Shown here: one piece after another, positions 46,577 through 57,114 of the stretch | Position numbering within the stretch: position 1 is the stretch's first letter | Layout of the letters: each line of letters starts with the position of its first letter | From: Adenanthera pavonina | Lineage: Eukaryota > Streptophyta > Magnoliopsida > Fabales > Fabaceae | DNA length: 64,000 nt | Direction of reading: 5' to 3' | Assembly: GCA_026686845.1 (NCBI GenBank) | Contig: JAIVEN010000013.1 | Coordinates: 18,434,001-18,498,000 of the forward strand | The notes under the pieces: generated by a model | Told to the model about the DNA's origin: nothing | Databases searched by the model: none | Seen by the model: only the letters and a program-made list of their open reading frames with translations | Position numbers and translations under genes: made by a program

Positions 46577-46617
46577 TCGGACTCCTAACTGAAGTATCTA
46601 ACAATCCGGGAGAATAT

Positions 46618-48391
46618 ATGGCTGGCTTTGAAGAGAACATTTTACATTAAGGAAATAACACTAACAGGCCTCCTGGCTTCAGTAGAGAACATTATTGATA
46701 CTGGAAGATGAGGATACAGATCTATCTCCAGTCCATTGACTTAAATATCTGATCAATCATCCAGAAAGGAGACTTTGTCCCAATGAAGCTGTAAGATGAT
46801 GGAAAGTACAAAGAAAAGCCAGAGGAGGAATGAAATAATGAAGATAGGAGAAGAGTCCTGCTCAACTACAAAGCAAAACACTATCTAGTCAATGCTCTTA
46901 ACTAGGATGAATTCTACAGAGTGTCTCAATATACCATAGCCAAAGGGATATGGGACACTCTGGAAATTGCCCATAAAGGAACAACTAAAGTAAGAGAAAA
47001 TAAACTGAAATCCTGCATTGGCGAACATGAGAGCTTCAGAATGAAGGAAGGTGAAAGCATCACAGATCTATAGAAGAAATTTACCCTCATTATGAACTAG
47101 CTAAAGAGCCTTAGCAAGGAGTACACATAACCAAAAAAGGTCAAGAAAATCCTCAGGGCCCTACCCATCAAATGGCAACCAAAAGTGACTGTCATAGGGG
47201 AAACTAAAGGAGAATCAATGGCCTCTGTCACAGTACTCTTTGGCAACCTTGAGGAACATGAGAGCAAACTTAAAGCACTCAAAGCAGCAAGACAAGAAAA
47301 GAAGCAGAAAAGTCTAGCTCTCAAAGTGAAATCAGAAGATGATGACTCTGAAGAAGATACTGAAATTGATGAAGAACCAATGGCCATGTTGGTAAAGAAA
47401 TTTAGGAAAATGTATGGGAAGAAGAAATTCAGAAAGTTCATCAAGAAGGATGGAGCCACTAGTACTAAGAAAGAAAGCAAAGACTCCATCATATGCTATG
47501 AATGTAAGAAGCTTGGACACATCAAATGGGAGTGTCCTATGCTGGCTAAGAAGCAAGGAAAAGACAAGAAGATTGAGAAAGGGAGAAAGAAGAAAGCCTT
47601 TGTATCATCCATCTAGGGAGATGGCTCATATAAAGAAGCAACAAAAGATGATGAAATTGTCAATCTCTGCTTGATGGCTCAAGAAGCAGCAGAAGAGGAA
47701 ATGAATCAAGATAATGATAGTGAGTCAGAGGTAAATGATTCTAAGTCATCCTACACTGAGCTGCATAATGCATTCAATGAATTAATGTCTAAGTTTGTCA
47801 AAGTGTCTAAGCAGTTGCATTTGGCTTAAAAGAAAATAAGCAAACTTGAAAATGAATCACATACATCATGTACTACATCTGCTCCTTCCATCACATCTGT
47901 TTGCACTTCATGCAATGAGTTAAAAGATAAAAATGCCTATCTCCATAAGACCCTAGCCAGATTCACTAAAGGGCAAGATATGCTAAGGGTAAAACTAGGG
48001 ACATAAATAGTTAGTCAAAGCAAAGATGGTCTAGGATATGATCCTTGTGTTGTTAAAGAAAAACTGAAATGCAAGAAACAAAATCTTTATATAAGAAAAT
48101 TTGTGCATGCTAATGGTATCAACTCAGCACAAAACATAGTCATATCCTACACCAAAGAGTCAAAAGGATAGATATTGCTTGTATTACTTTAGACCTACAT
48201 CTCTTTCATTAAGTCATTTCTCCACTTGCCACTTCTGTAATAAGAAGGGTCACACATCCTCTTCTTGTGTATACAAGAAGGAAGGTAATGGCAATGGAAT
48301 GAACTAGGTTCCCAAAGGTACTTCTGTACCCATAGGAAAAACTAATAGGAAAGGACCCAAGCAAATATGGGTACCTAAAGAAAAGAAATAA
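46618..48391 (+). pseudogene. Element A gag (broken)
   Basis: Possible start ATG at 46618, but the frame stops after ten codons and shifts repeatedly. The best-preserved block is 47185-47616: a capsid tail with GETKGESMASVTVLFGNLEE, an acidic DDDSEEDTEIDEEP stretch, a basic GKKKFRKFIKK stretch and a CCHC zinc knuckle C-YE-C-KKLG-H-IKWE-C (about 47495-47537) that would bind RNA. After a stop at 47614 a long C-terminal extension continues (IVNLCLMAQEAAEEEM; YTELHNAFNELMSKFVK; coiled-coil-like KKISKLENES), as in sirevirus gag. It closes at TAA 48389-48391. Confidence 0.8.
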
Positions 48392-48410
48392 AATTTGTTT
48401 TGCAGGAATG

Positions 48411-48700
48411 TCTCAAGGCCAAGAAAAGCAACAAATGATATATAGATAATACCTACTCGAGACATATGATTGGAGACAAAGAAAAGTTCATTGTACTGAG
48501 AGATAAAAAAGGAGGAAAAGTTACTTTTGGTGGTGACCACTGGCAAAATAGTTGGTAATGGAATTGAGGGAAGAAACCCAGAAACATCAATAGAAGAAGT
48601 CATGTTTGTAATAGGACTCAATCACAACCTGCTAAGTGTGAGCCAAACCTGTGATAAAGGTAACTAGGTCCTGGTTGATTCCAACTACTGCAAGTCATCA
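48411..48700 (+). pseudogene. Element A protease relic
   Basis: Reads YIDNTYSRHMIGDKEKF with GGKVTFGG after it, the region around the aspartic protease active site in Copia polyproteins. The catalytic triplet that should be D-S/T-G is D-N-T here, so the active site is lost. Frameshifts follow near 48540. Confidence 0.65.
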
Positions 48701-48800
48701 GAAAAAGTGACCACAAAGTTATTCTCAAGGCACAAAGAGACGGTAACTATTATACAATTGATTTAGATGAATTATCTACTCTAGATTCAGTATGCTTAAT

Positions 48801-49656
48801 CAGTGAAAATGATAACAGTTGGCTATGGCATAGGAGACTAGCTCATGTTAGCATGCATCAATTGAATAAACTTATTAAAAATGAACTTGTTCTTGGATTA
48901 ACCAAAATCACTTTTGAAAAAGACAGAGAATGTAATATTTGCCTTAAGGGGAAATAAACAAAGTCCTCATTTAAATCTAAAAGTGTTATCTCTACAACTA
49001 GACCACTACAACTGCTTCACATGGATTTGATAGGTCCTAGTCATGTCAAAAGTATTGGTGGTAATCTGTATGTACTTGTTGTAGTAGATAATTTTTCTAG
49101 ATTTACCTGGACATTATTTCTCTCCTTTAAAGATGAAACATTCGAAGCATTCTTGATCTTAGCTAAGAAAGTCCAAAATGAGAAAGATTGCTCTATTATG
49201 TGTATTAGAATAGATCATGGTGGTGAGTTTGAAAATGCTCAATTTGCTGACTACTGCAAAGAAAATGGAATAAAACACAACTTATATATCCCAAGGACAC
49301 CTCAACAAAATAGAGTTGTGGAGAGGAAGAATAGAGTACTGGAAGAAATGGCTCATGCAATGCTGAATGAAAAAGGATTGCCAAAGTACTTCTGGGCTGA
49401 TGCAATGAGTACGGCATGCTACCTGATGAATAAAGCCTACATCAGATCCATTCTAGGAAAAACACCATATGAGCTATACAAGGGAAGAAAGCCCAACCTC
49501 TCTCATTTGCATGTTTTTGCGTGCACCTGCTATATACACAACAACAACAAGGAAACTCAGGTAAGTTTGACACAAAGTCAGAAGAAGGCATATTTCTTGG
49601 CTCCTCAAATAGGAGTAAAACATATAGAGTGTTCAACAAAAGGTCTAAGACACTAG
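48801..49656 (+). pseudogene. Element A integrase (N-terminal and catalytic parts)
   Basis: The zinc-binding pre-integrase part shows WLWHRRLAHVSMHQLNKL and CNICLKGK, broken by TAA at 48955-48957 at a position that is normally glutamine. The catalytic core runs on from 49021: HMDLIGPS with the first Asp, IDHGGEF with the second, and VVERKNR with the Glu, so the D-D-E triad is intact and 200 residues are open. This is the best-preserved protein domain of element A. The frame ends where a shift near 49556 moves the reading to the next piece. Confidence 0.88.
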
Positions 49657-49898
49657 AAGAGTCTGTGCATGTTGTGTTCATAGAAAATGAAACTATTGCT
49701 AAACCTGAGTTAGAAGAAGATGAGCTAATCTCAAGTCTTAAAAATTTAAGTATCTCTAAAGAAAATGAAACTAAACCTCTAAAAATATTAGAATCTGCTA
49801 ATGTAGAGGAAGATATTCAAGAGAAAGATAATTTGATAATAATGAAGAAGATTCTCAAGAACTCCCTAGAACTTGAAGATATCAAAGGAGTCATCTAG
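49521..49898 (+). pseudogene. Element A integrase C-terminal / linker piece
   Basis: After the frameshift it continues GKFDTKSEEGIFLGSSN, KTYRVFNKRSKTLEESVHV, the conserved post-core segment of Copia integrases, followed by an acidic linker (ELEEDELISSLKNLS) with no domain. Ends at a stop at 49896-49898. Confidence 0.75.
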
Positions 49899-50041
49899 TT
49901 GATCAAGTGGTTGGGGATGTTCAAGAGAATGTTAAAACTAGAAGACAACTTAGGGATCAAATAAATAACTATGCATTTATTTCTCAATTTGAACCTAAGT
50001 GTACTGAAGAAGCCTTAACTGATGAATATTAGATATTAGCT

Positions 50042-51010
50042 ATGCAAGAAGAACTTAATCAATTTGAAAGAAATCAAGTTTGGGATTTAGTGCCTAGGCC
50101 CAATGATCACCCAATAATTAGAACTAAATGGGTATTTAGAAATAAACTTGATGAATCAGGAACAATTATTAGAAAAAGAACTAGATTGGTAGCCAGAGGA
50201 TATAATCAAGAGGAAGGCATAGATTATGAGGAAACTTTTGTTTCAGTTGCAAGATTGGAAGCAATAAGAATTCTCTTAGCCTATGCATGAATAAAAGACA
50301 TAATGATATATCAAATGGATTAAAAAGTTCTTTTCTGAATGCTTATATCATGGAAGAGGTTTATGTTGATCAACCTCTAAATTTTAAGGACTCAACAAAG
50401 CCAAACCATTTATATAAACTGAAGAAAGCTCTTTGTGGCTTAAAATAGGCACCTAGAGCATGGTATGAAAGGCTAAGCAACTTCCTAATTGAAAAAAAGA
50501 TTTAATAGAGAGAAAGTTAATACAATATTGTTTACTAAAAAGGAAAATAAAGACTTACTCATTGTTCAAATTTATATTCATGATATCATATTTGGTGCTA
50601 CTAATGAATCTCTTTGCAAAAATTTCTCTAAGTTAATGCAAAGCGAAGTTGAGATGTCAATGATAGGTGAGCTCAACTCCTTCCTTGGACTGCAAATTAA
50701 ACAATATGATGATGGCATCTTTCTCAATCAATCAAAGTATCTGAAAGAGTTGCTAAAGAAATTTGGAATGGAAAATGCCAAATCAATGGGAACTCCTATG
50801 GCCACTATAACAAAGCTTGACATGGATGAAGGAGGAAAGCCTTTTGATATAACTCAATATAGGAGAATGATTGGTTTCCTGCTATACCTAATAGCAAGTA
50901 GACCTGATATTATATTCACTATTTGCATGTATGTAAGGTTCCAATCATGTTCCAAAGAGTCCTATGTAATAGTTGTTAAGAGAATTTTCAGATATCTAAT
51001 TGGAACATCA
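50042..51010 (+). pseudogene. Element A reverse transcriptase (broken)
   Basis: Opens MQEELNQFERNQVWDLVPR, TKWVFRNKLDESG, RLVARGYNQEEGIDYEETF (Copia RT fingers). A stop at 50288 and a 1-base loss near 50320 break it, and a further stop TAG sits at 50446-50448 where glutamine is expected (LK-stop-APRAWYE). The palm box that should read YVDD is YIHD (near 50574-50585), so a catalytic aspartate is replaced by histidine. It then continues GATNESLCKNFSKLM and GLQIKQYDDG. Unable to polymerise. Confidence 0.87.
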
Positions 51011-51510
51011 CATATGGGACTTTGGTATCCAAAGGGCAATGGAGAAGAACTCATAGGATATATTGATACTGCCTTTACTGGATCCAAAACTAATAGAAAG
51101 AGCACAAGTGGGACATGCCAATTTCTAGGAGGATTCCTGGTTTCATGGTTCAGCAAGAAGCAGAATAGTGTAGTTCTCTCCACGGCAAAAGTTGAATATA
51201 TAGCTGCAGGTAACTATTGTGGTCAAGTCCTTTAGATAAAGCAGCAACTTGAAGATCTTTAGATTGAAATGAAAGGAAATACCAATAAAATGTGATAATT
51301 AAAGTGCCATCAATATCACAAAGAATCTAGTTATGCATTCAAGGACCATGTTTTGAAAGGAGATATCAAGTTAGAATTTGTCCCTACTGAAGAACAGTTG
51401 GTAGACATCTTGACAAAGCCACTTGCAAAAGATAGATACTATAAGATCAGGAGAGAATTGAGAATGGTAAATCCCAATGAGCTTAGCAAATTTCTAACTA
51501 TATCTATTTA
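51011..51510 (+). pseudogene. Element A RNase H (broken)
   Basis: Reads LWYPKGNGEELIGYIDTAF, KSTSGTCQFLGGFLVSWFS, VVLSTAKVEYIAAGNYC, a stop at 51234, then a second stop-rich part with VDILTKPLAKDRYYK and ending near VNPNELSKFL. The order and motifs match the RNase H of element C, which is better preserved. Confidence 0.8.
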
Positions 51511-52549
51511 AGTTTCTCAAGTTAAGTTATAAAAATTTATACTGACTTAAGCATCAGAGTATGTTTAAGATGCTTTGCAGGTGCTCCTCATGGGATTAAA
51601 TGTTAAAACATTCAAGTTACTGGAGTTTATCAAACCTGCTTAGTCAACAGATGCTGAAAGAGATTTGGAAATTCGAACTTGCCGCTCATTTTTGTAAGTT
51701 CAATTATGAAAAATTCTTATTTTGGATGATGATAGATGAATTTCCATGTTAAATTATGTTTTTGATTAAGTTGGTATGCTAAAATTTGAACTTAAGTGCT
51801 ACATAGACATATTTCAATGCCTCACATGTTGTTACAGTACTCTCAAGTTGCTCAAAATTCGTCTGTTACTAGGAGGAAATTCGAATTTTGATTAATTGAT
51901 ATGAGTATTGACTGTGTTCAAGTGTTCAACATACTAACTTTAACAACTCAAAATTCGTATCTTAAAAATTTCTTTACAAAGTCATAAAATTCAAATTTTG
52001 AACCTCAACATTGTCTGTTGAACATCTTTTGCTTGCGTACCTCACATTAGACTCTTAAATTTTGAACTTTAGAGGCACAACATTCGTCTATTGAAGCATG
52101 CATAAATGTTAAGTCTTTGTTAGATAAATTTCAAGGATAAACTTCATCTGTTAAATCTCTCATTCGTGTTTTGAACTTTGAAATTCAAACTTTGGAGGCT
52201 CAAAGTTTATCTGTTGAAGAGTATATCTATATCTAAGCCACTGAGAGATGAACTCTAAGGATAAAAATTCATCTATCAGACAGTTTCTCTAAAATGAACA
52301 GGCAATGTAACTACTCAAAATTTGAATTTTGGCCCTCAAAATTCACCTGTTGAACGGTTACATAAGCTAAAATGAAAGGTCTCACGCTAAATAGACGTAA
52401 CCCTATTCATCTCTTTCCCAAAACTATTCACCTCCTCTCTTAATTTCTAATTAATTCCTTTGGTGAATCTTCATTTCCCGCCGATTAATCTTCTACCCGT
52501 ACCTTATAAACCCCTTCCAAGCATCTCTCATTAACAATCTATCTCAGAA
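51511..52549 (+). repeat. Motif-rich spacer between pol and ORF3, element A
   Basis: Non-coding kilobase with repeated CAAAATTCGTCTGTT, GAAATTCGAATTTTG, AACATTCGTCTATTG and AAATTTGAATTTTGG motifs. This is the LTR array vocabulary placed in the interior of the element. The final part (about 52420-52549) is pyrimidine-rich and leads to the ORF3 ATG. Confidence 0.7.
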
Positions 52550-54688
52550 ATGGCAAGGGTTAAGAATCCTAACATTGGAAAAGAAGAGTCCAGACCCAAG
52601 CGAGCTGTTAAGTCTTAATATGTGTCTAAAGAAGGTAAAACAAAGAAGAGAAAAAGGTGAATCCAGTAAAGGAACACCCTCCAAAAAGCAGGAAAAGACA
52701 CCCAGGCTAAATTAAAGAAACTAACCCCTGCTGTCTCTACTTCCAGGACAGAGTTTGAGGAACTGCAACTAACAACAGAACCTCTGTGCAACACTATCCA
52801 GATATTGGAGGAGTACACCACAAAGTTTTGTAGTAAGAAGGTAATTACCCCTCATTGTACTAACTTGGAAGATTTTCTAATTTCCAACAGTTTTGATGCT
52901 AGGATATGGCTGGTGAGATATAAGAATTTGTTGGAAATAAAAGAAAGGTATGATGATAAGGTAATCAAGATATGGTATGCTGCCCTATCATATAATAGCA
53001 AAAAGAAAAGATGGAAAGTTAATCTAAGGTCCAGGACTTTGTGGCTTTCTGATAAGATAATTAATGAAGTTTTGGGGATCCTTGGGCAAGATGGCCTCAA
53101 GATTGATATCACCATGTCAAGATACATGGATGAGGATGGAGAAGCACATGATGAAGGTGGTCAATTCTTGAACTACAAGGAGAGCACAATCCTAAACACC
53201 CTATTCAAAAGGCGTGAGAACAAGCCTTCTTGAGAATGGTAAAGTCCTCTGATTTAAGTGTCCAAGCTAGAGTCCTATACTACATAGTGTCTAAGATCAT
53301 CTTCAATAAAGGGGAAAGCCTTAACCTAATTACAAGGGTTAAGGCTCATGTGATGATTGTTCTGATGCATGGAAAGCTGCTAAATCTAAGTCATGTCATC
53401 TTCCGGTGTATGATCAAGGCAAGGGATCAAAGGAAAGATTCCACATTGCCTTATGCCTCTATCATTACCAAGATGCTTCAGTATGCAAAGATTAAGCACT
53501 TAGAGAAGGGAAAAGAAAAGCCTAGTGAAATATTCAAGGAGGAAGAGCTACACTGGATGGGCATAGAGAAATGAAGGAAGATGCAAGGGTACAGGAAAGT
53601 CAGAAGATTTGTTTTATGAGGGAGGTGAATCACAATAGCAAGAAGGGACTTCTAAGGCTATTCCACACACACAGCTTTCACCACAACCATCCCAGCATGT
53701 TTCTCCTCCACCACAACCATCCTAACCTTTTTCACCTCCACCATAGCCCACTTAACCACCTTAACCCTCCACTCCACTTACTTAGGCAAAGCCAACTACT
53801 ATTATTAAGTTACATGATAGTCTGTTCGTACTCATGCTGAGTATCAGAGACAAGCAGAATGCCAAGTTTACTCACCTTTACGATCAGATCACACACTTGT
53901 CCAAAAACATGAAAAGAGTAGTTGGTGCCTATGAAGACATCAGAAATGCTATCCCTTCCACATCAGCTCCATCTTAGCCTTGACCCTCTAAGCCTACCAA
54001 ATCTACCTCTCCTGAACCTCCAAGTCTATTTGAACTAGAATCCCCTGAGCTTGTTGATACAAATGCTGAAACTGGGGCTGCTGACACTACTGCTACCCCA
54101 CAGGCCTCCAGTAATAAGACAAGCTCTCACAAACCTATAATAGAGGATGTTGCTCAAGACTCAATTTTGTCATCCCAAGAATCTAAGCAAATGGAGAAAT
54201 TAGTTGTAACCATCACCTTTGCACCCTTCATCCATGCTGCACTAAATGAAGAAAGAAGCCTTATACCTTAAGTAGATGTTGCTTCCATTACACATGATGC
54301 AATTATATAAACTTAGAAGAAAAGGCTTGATGAAATGTTTCCTCCTCCTACTCCTCAGCCTCCATCTCCCAAATATGGTCTGACAGAGGAACAAAGAGCT
54401 AGATTGGAAAACAATAGAAGGGAAATGCAAGAGCTCCTGAATGTATCTGATGATGAAGAAGATGCAAATGAAGAATCAATTACTCTTCCTCAAATTCCCT
54501 CCTCAATGCCATTTATTCCTATCCCTCTTCAAGCTATTCGCATGTCACAAATTCCTCCTCCTGTTATGTATGTTCCAGCCCCTGATGATGCCAAAAAGTG
54601 GAAGAAGAAAATTGAGCAAATTGGAAAGTCTGAAGCTAGGCAGTCTAGCAAGACCTATAATAAGAAGTCTAAGCCCAAGAAAAAGTGA
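52550..54688 (+). pseudogene. Element A ORF3 (sirevirus extra ORF, broken)
   Basis: Starts ATG at 52550 with MARVKNPNIGKEESRPKRA, stops at TAA 52616-52618 (the homologue in C has CAA, Gln). It reopens in pieces: 52805-53233 (LEDFLISNSFDARIWLVRY, LRSRTLWLSDKIINEVLGI), then 53230-53574 (NLITRVKAHVMIVLMHGK), a Pro/His-rich stretch near 53690-53800 and the C-terminal piece 54335-54688 (LTEEQRARLENNRREMQEL, LQAIRMSQIPPPVMYV, tail KKSKPKKK). The central domain resembles what is often annotated as a plant transposon-encoded protein. No clear membrane segment is visible. Function unknown. Confidence 0.78.
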
Positions 54689-54915
54689 ACAAGCTAGAGA
54701 GAATCTTAGGGCTGCTTGTTTCTGTTATGTATCTCTCCATCTCTTGTAATATTTCTCATATTTAAATGTTAATCTTGCAATGCCATGTACTTGCTTTATG
54801 TCTTAACTAAATCACACTGAACTTTGATTGAATTAATACAATATGATTCTATATTTTCCTTCTGCTCTCTTACATGTCTTGTACTTATCTTTAAATTTTA
54901 ATGCATATATATGTT

Positions 54916-54924
54916 GAGGGGGAG
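54916..54924 (+). other. Upstream G-rich purine tract
   Basis: GAGGGGGAG, a second tract about 70 bp before the LTR-proximal one. Element C has the same doubling. Confidence 0.5.
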
Positions 54925-54980
54925 CTCCTAAAAGCAAACTTAAATACTAATTCAGTTTGCAAGTTGTTTTGTCATCATCA

Positions 54981-54993
54981 AAAAGGGGGAGAA
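54981..54993 (+). other. Element A polypurine tract
   Basis: AAAAGGGGGAGAA abutting the TG of the 3' LTR; the plus-strand DNA primer site. Identical in form to that of element C. Confidence 0.85.
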
Positions 54994-55826
54994 TGTTGAA
55001 TCAAATGTTTTGTTGATTCAAAACAACTAGAGCTTGAAAGGAAAATATCAAATGAGTATAAGAGCATACAAGTGAAGAAATCCAAGAAGAAATGTGTGAA
55101 GAATTAGTTGTTAGGATCTCTCATAATGTACACAGGGTAAAAGACTTTAATCTTTACTTATTTATGTTCCCATAACGTTTAAACAAGTGTTTTCATAGTT
55201 ATCACATGTTAACATATGTTAGATTTTGAAAACACTGACCAATAGATGAACTTTACTTTATATTCTGATATGTTGCATGTAAAATTTGAACTTTGCTTTT
55301 TAAAATTCAAATTTCCAAAGTTATTGTCTTTGACAGAGGAATTTCAAGTTCTAAAATTCAAATTTTGAGTAAAACATAGTGGGTAAAATGTACAAAATTT
55401 GTCTGAAGTCTTGCTAAAATTAGTATGATATTCAAGTACAAAAAGAGTTCAAAGTTAATCCCTCTGACAGACGAATTTTGAATTTCAAAATTTGAATTTT
55501 GGAATGAAAACTTGTAAGTCTAATTAGAGGTCTCTCTAACTAATGAATTTTGAACGTGCAAAATTTGAATTTCTCAAAGTAGAACTTTTGTACCATGTTG
55601 AGCTTGCCATTGACAGACAAATTTTCACCTCCAAAATTTGAACTTCGAGTGCATTGCAAAAACATGAGACAACTGTTCACACTCAACAGATAAACTTTGA
55701 ATGTGAAAATTAGTATGTCTTAAGATGGGATATATCTAACAAAATGAAAATTCAAATTTCACTCTTGAACAAACTAATTTTGGAAGATCAACGTTGAAAT
55801 CTGTAGCTTATGGTCTCTACAAAATT
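54994..55826 (+). mobile_element. Element A 3' LTR, truncated
   Basis: Starts TGTTGAATCAAATG. It parallels the 5' piece at 36987 and then the solo LTR at 12762 up to about TGGTCTCTACAAAATT, after which similarity ends abruptly. The TATA box, R/U5 region and right TSD are lost. It has a 72-bp module (55473-55545) missing from the 5' copy. Confidence 0.8.
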
Positions 55827-56015
55827 AAGGCTCTCCTAGAGAGACAATTCTCTTCCCTTCTTCCTCTATACTTCACACCACATAGAAAGAGTAAGAAAGA
55901 GACATTAAAAGCACCTTTTTCAATAAATTAAAAGGAAATCTTCATCACATGAAATTAAATTAAGGTGCTAGTACACTGCTTGTATTTTGCTATTTTCATG
56001 TAGATGCCATAGAGG

Positions 56016-56063
56016 GTGGGTATTCGAAAGAGTTATATTGTGGGTGTTCGAAAGTGTTATCCA
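56016..56063 (+). repeat. 24-bp tandem duplication
   Basis: Two copies from 56016 and 56040: GTGGGT.TTCGAAAG.GTTAT, each with an internal TTCGAA palindrome. Confidence 0.7.
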
Positions 56064-56156
56064 CCTATGATCTGGCATAGCTGTGTTCATGAGATGCACT
56101 CAATAAAAGTCAAAGCTTTACTTAGCAAACCTAGGTCTCTTCCTGCAATAGCTTAT

Positions 56157-56281
56157 CAAATTTGACCATGAACTACTTTTCCTTGACATTTCAAGAAATT
56201 GGTAGCCTAGTTCCATCACTTCTTATGGACTCTCTACATTTCTTTTATACCCCAAGCAACAAAGTTCCATGGTCAAATACT
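56157..56281. repeat. Short inverted repeat (possible hairpin)
   Basis: AATTTGACCATGAAC near 56158-56172 and its near-complement GTTCCATGGTCAAAT near 56263-56277 could form a stem of about 14 bp with one bulge around a 90-nt loop. Pairing inside the loop is weak. It is not a recognised miRNA family. Confidence 0.4.
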
Positions 56282-57038
56282 TGCATGATTCATGGAATGT
56301 TGGATCTCTCCAAGATTAGAGAAACACATTAGATTTTGGCTAGTGTCACCTCCCTTATTTCAAACCATAGAAACATAGAAAAAGTCGTATTCACTCTTCT
56401 CTTACTTGCCTAGCTAATACATAACAAAAGGGATAGTTAGAAGATAACAAAGAAAGAAGGAGGGGTGTGGCAATAGAGTTGTTGGGGGTGGATTGCACAG
56501 TGTTGAAGCTTTGCATTCATGTGTCTTTGAGGTTGTTGTTATGTGTAGTCTCTCTCACACTATGAAAGTAGCTTAAGAGAGTGGTTAGAAAGTTGAAGCT
56601 GTTAATAAATATATATATTGCACGCATATATAGCACTAACAATAAGAAATTCCATAAAGCAATAAAGTGGTGTCAAAACTTCTTATTGTGATCTCCTGAT
56701 TCACTAAGTCTATCAAAAGGAATCCTAATTAATCTTTTGATGAGTTAAATTAGTTGTACATGTACTGTAAGTGAAAGCATTTTGTTTGGGAATAGGTTCA
56801 AATTAATGGGTTTAGTACAAAGTTGAATGAATTGAGACATGCCGCATGAGATAATATGTAGTTAGGAATTTTCATGAACATATTTTGGAATGCATTACAA
56901 TAGGCTAGTTGATTCCCCAACATTGAAATGATGTCAAATCTTTTGTACTCACAAAAATGAAATTTTCTTTGGAAAGCTTCTTGGCTCTAAGTATTGCCTT
57001 TAGCTCGCTTTGATGATTGTTCACCATACAAATCTACC

Positions 57039-57114
57039 TTTTGTTCAACTTTTTGTCTCCTCATGATGCTCTTTTATTTTGTTCAGCATTTTGTCTCCTC
57101 ATAATGTTCTTTTA
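57039..57114 (+). repeat. 38-bp tandem duplication
   Basis: Copies at 57039 and 57077, each TTTTGTTCA.C.TTTTGTCTC and then CTCAT.ATG.TCTTTTAT. Only a few differences. Confidence 0.8.

Larger units (their letters stand above)
36987..55826 (+). mobile_element. Sirevirus-like Copia element A (decayed, interrupted)
   Basis: Plus-strand element with a 5' LTR piece (36987-37619), PBS (46565), gag-pol (46618-51530), a 1-kb motif-rich spacer, ORF3 (52550-54688), a polypurine tract (54981) and a 3' LTR truncated at about 55826. The two LTR ends are clearly alike. The PR-IN-RT-RNase H order marks Copia. A zinc-knuckle gag with a long C-terminal extension, an extra ORF after pol and G-rich purine tracts point to the Sirevirus (SIRE/Maximus) lineage. 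About 8.9 kb at 37620-46562 is foreign: a different Copia LTR (B) holding sirevirus C. The downstream part of A's own 5' LTR is absent. Many stops and frameshifts make it dead. Confidence 0.85.

Noticed and set aside
47097..47492. 131-codon minus-strand frame
   Set aside because: It is antisense to the well-supported gag block at 47185-47616; its Ser/Phe runs mirror Lys/Glu-rich gag codons.
36987..55826. Element A as a potentially active retrotransposon
   Set aside because: It has multiple stops and frameshifts, altered protease and RT active sites, an incomplete 5' LTR and a truncated 3' LTR.
56157..56281. New miRNA gene
   Set aside because: The stem is only about 14 bp with a large, poorly paired loop, and it lacks the extended pairing of a plant miRNA precursor.
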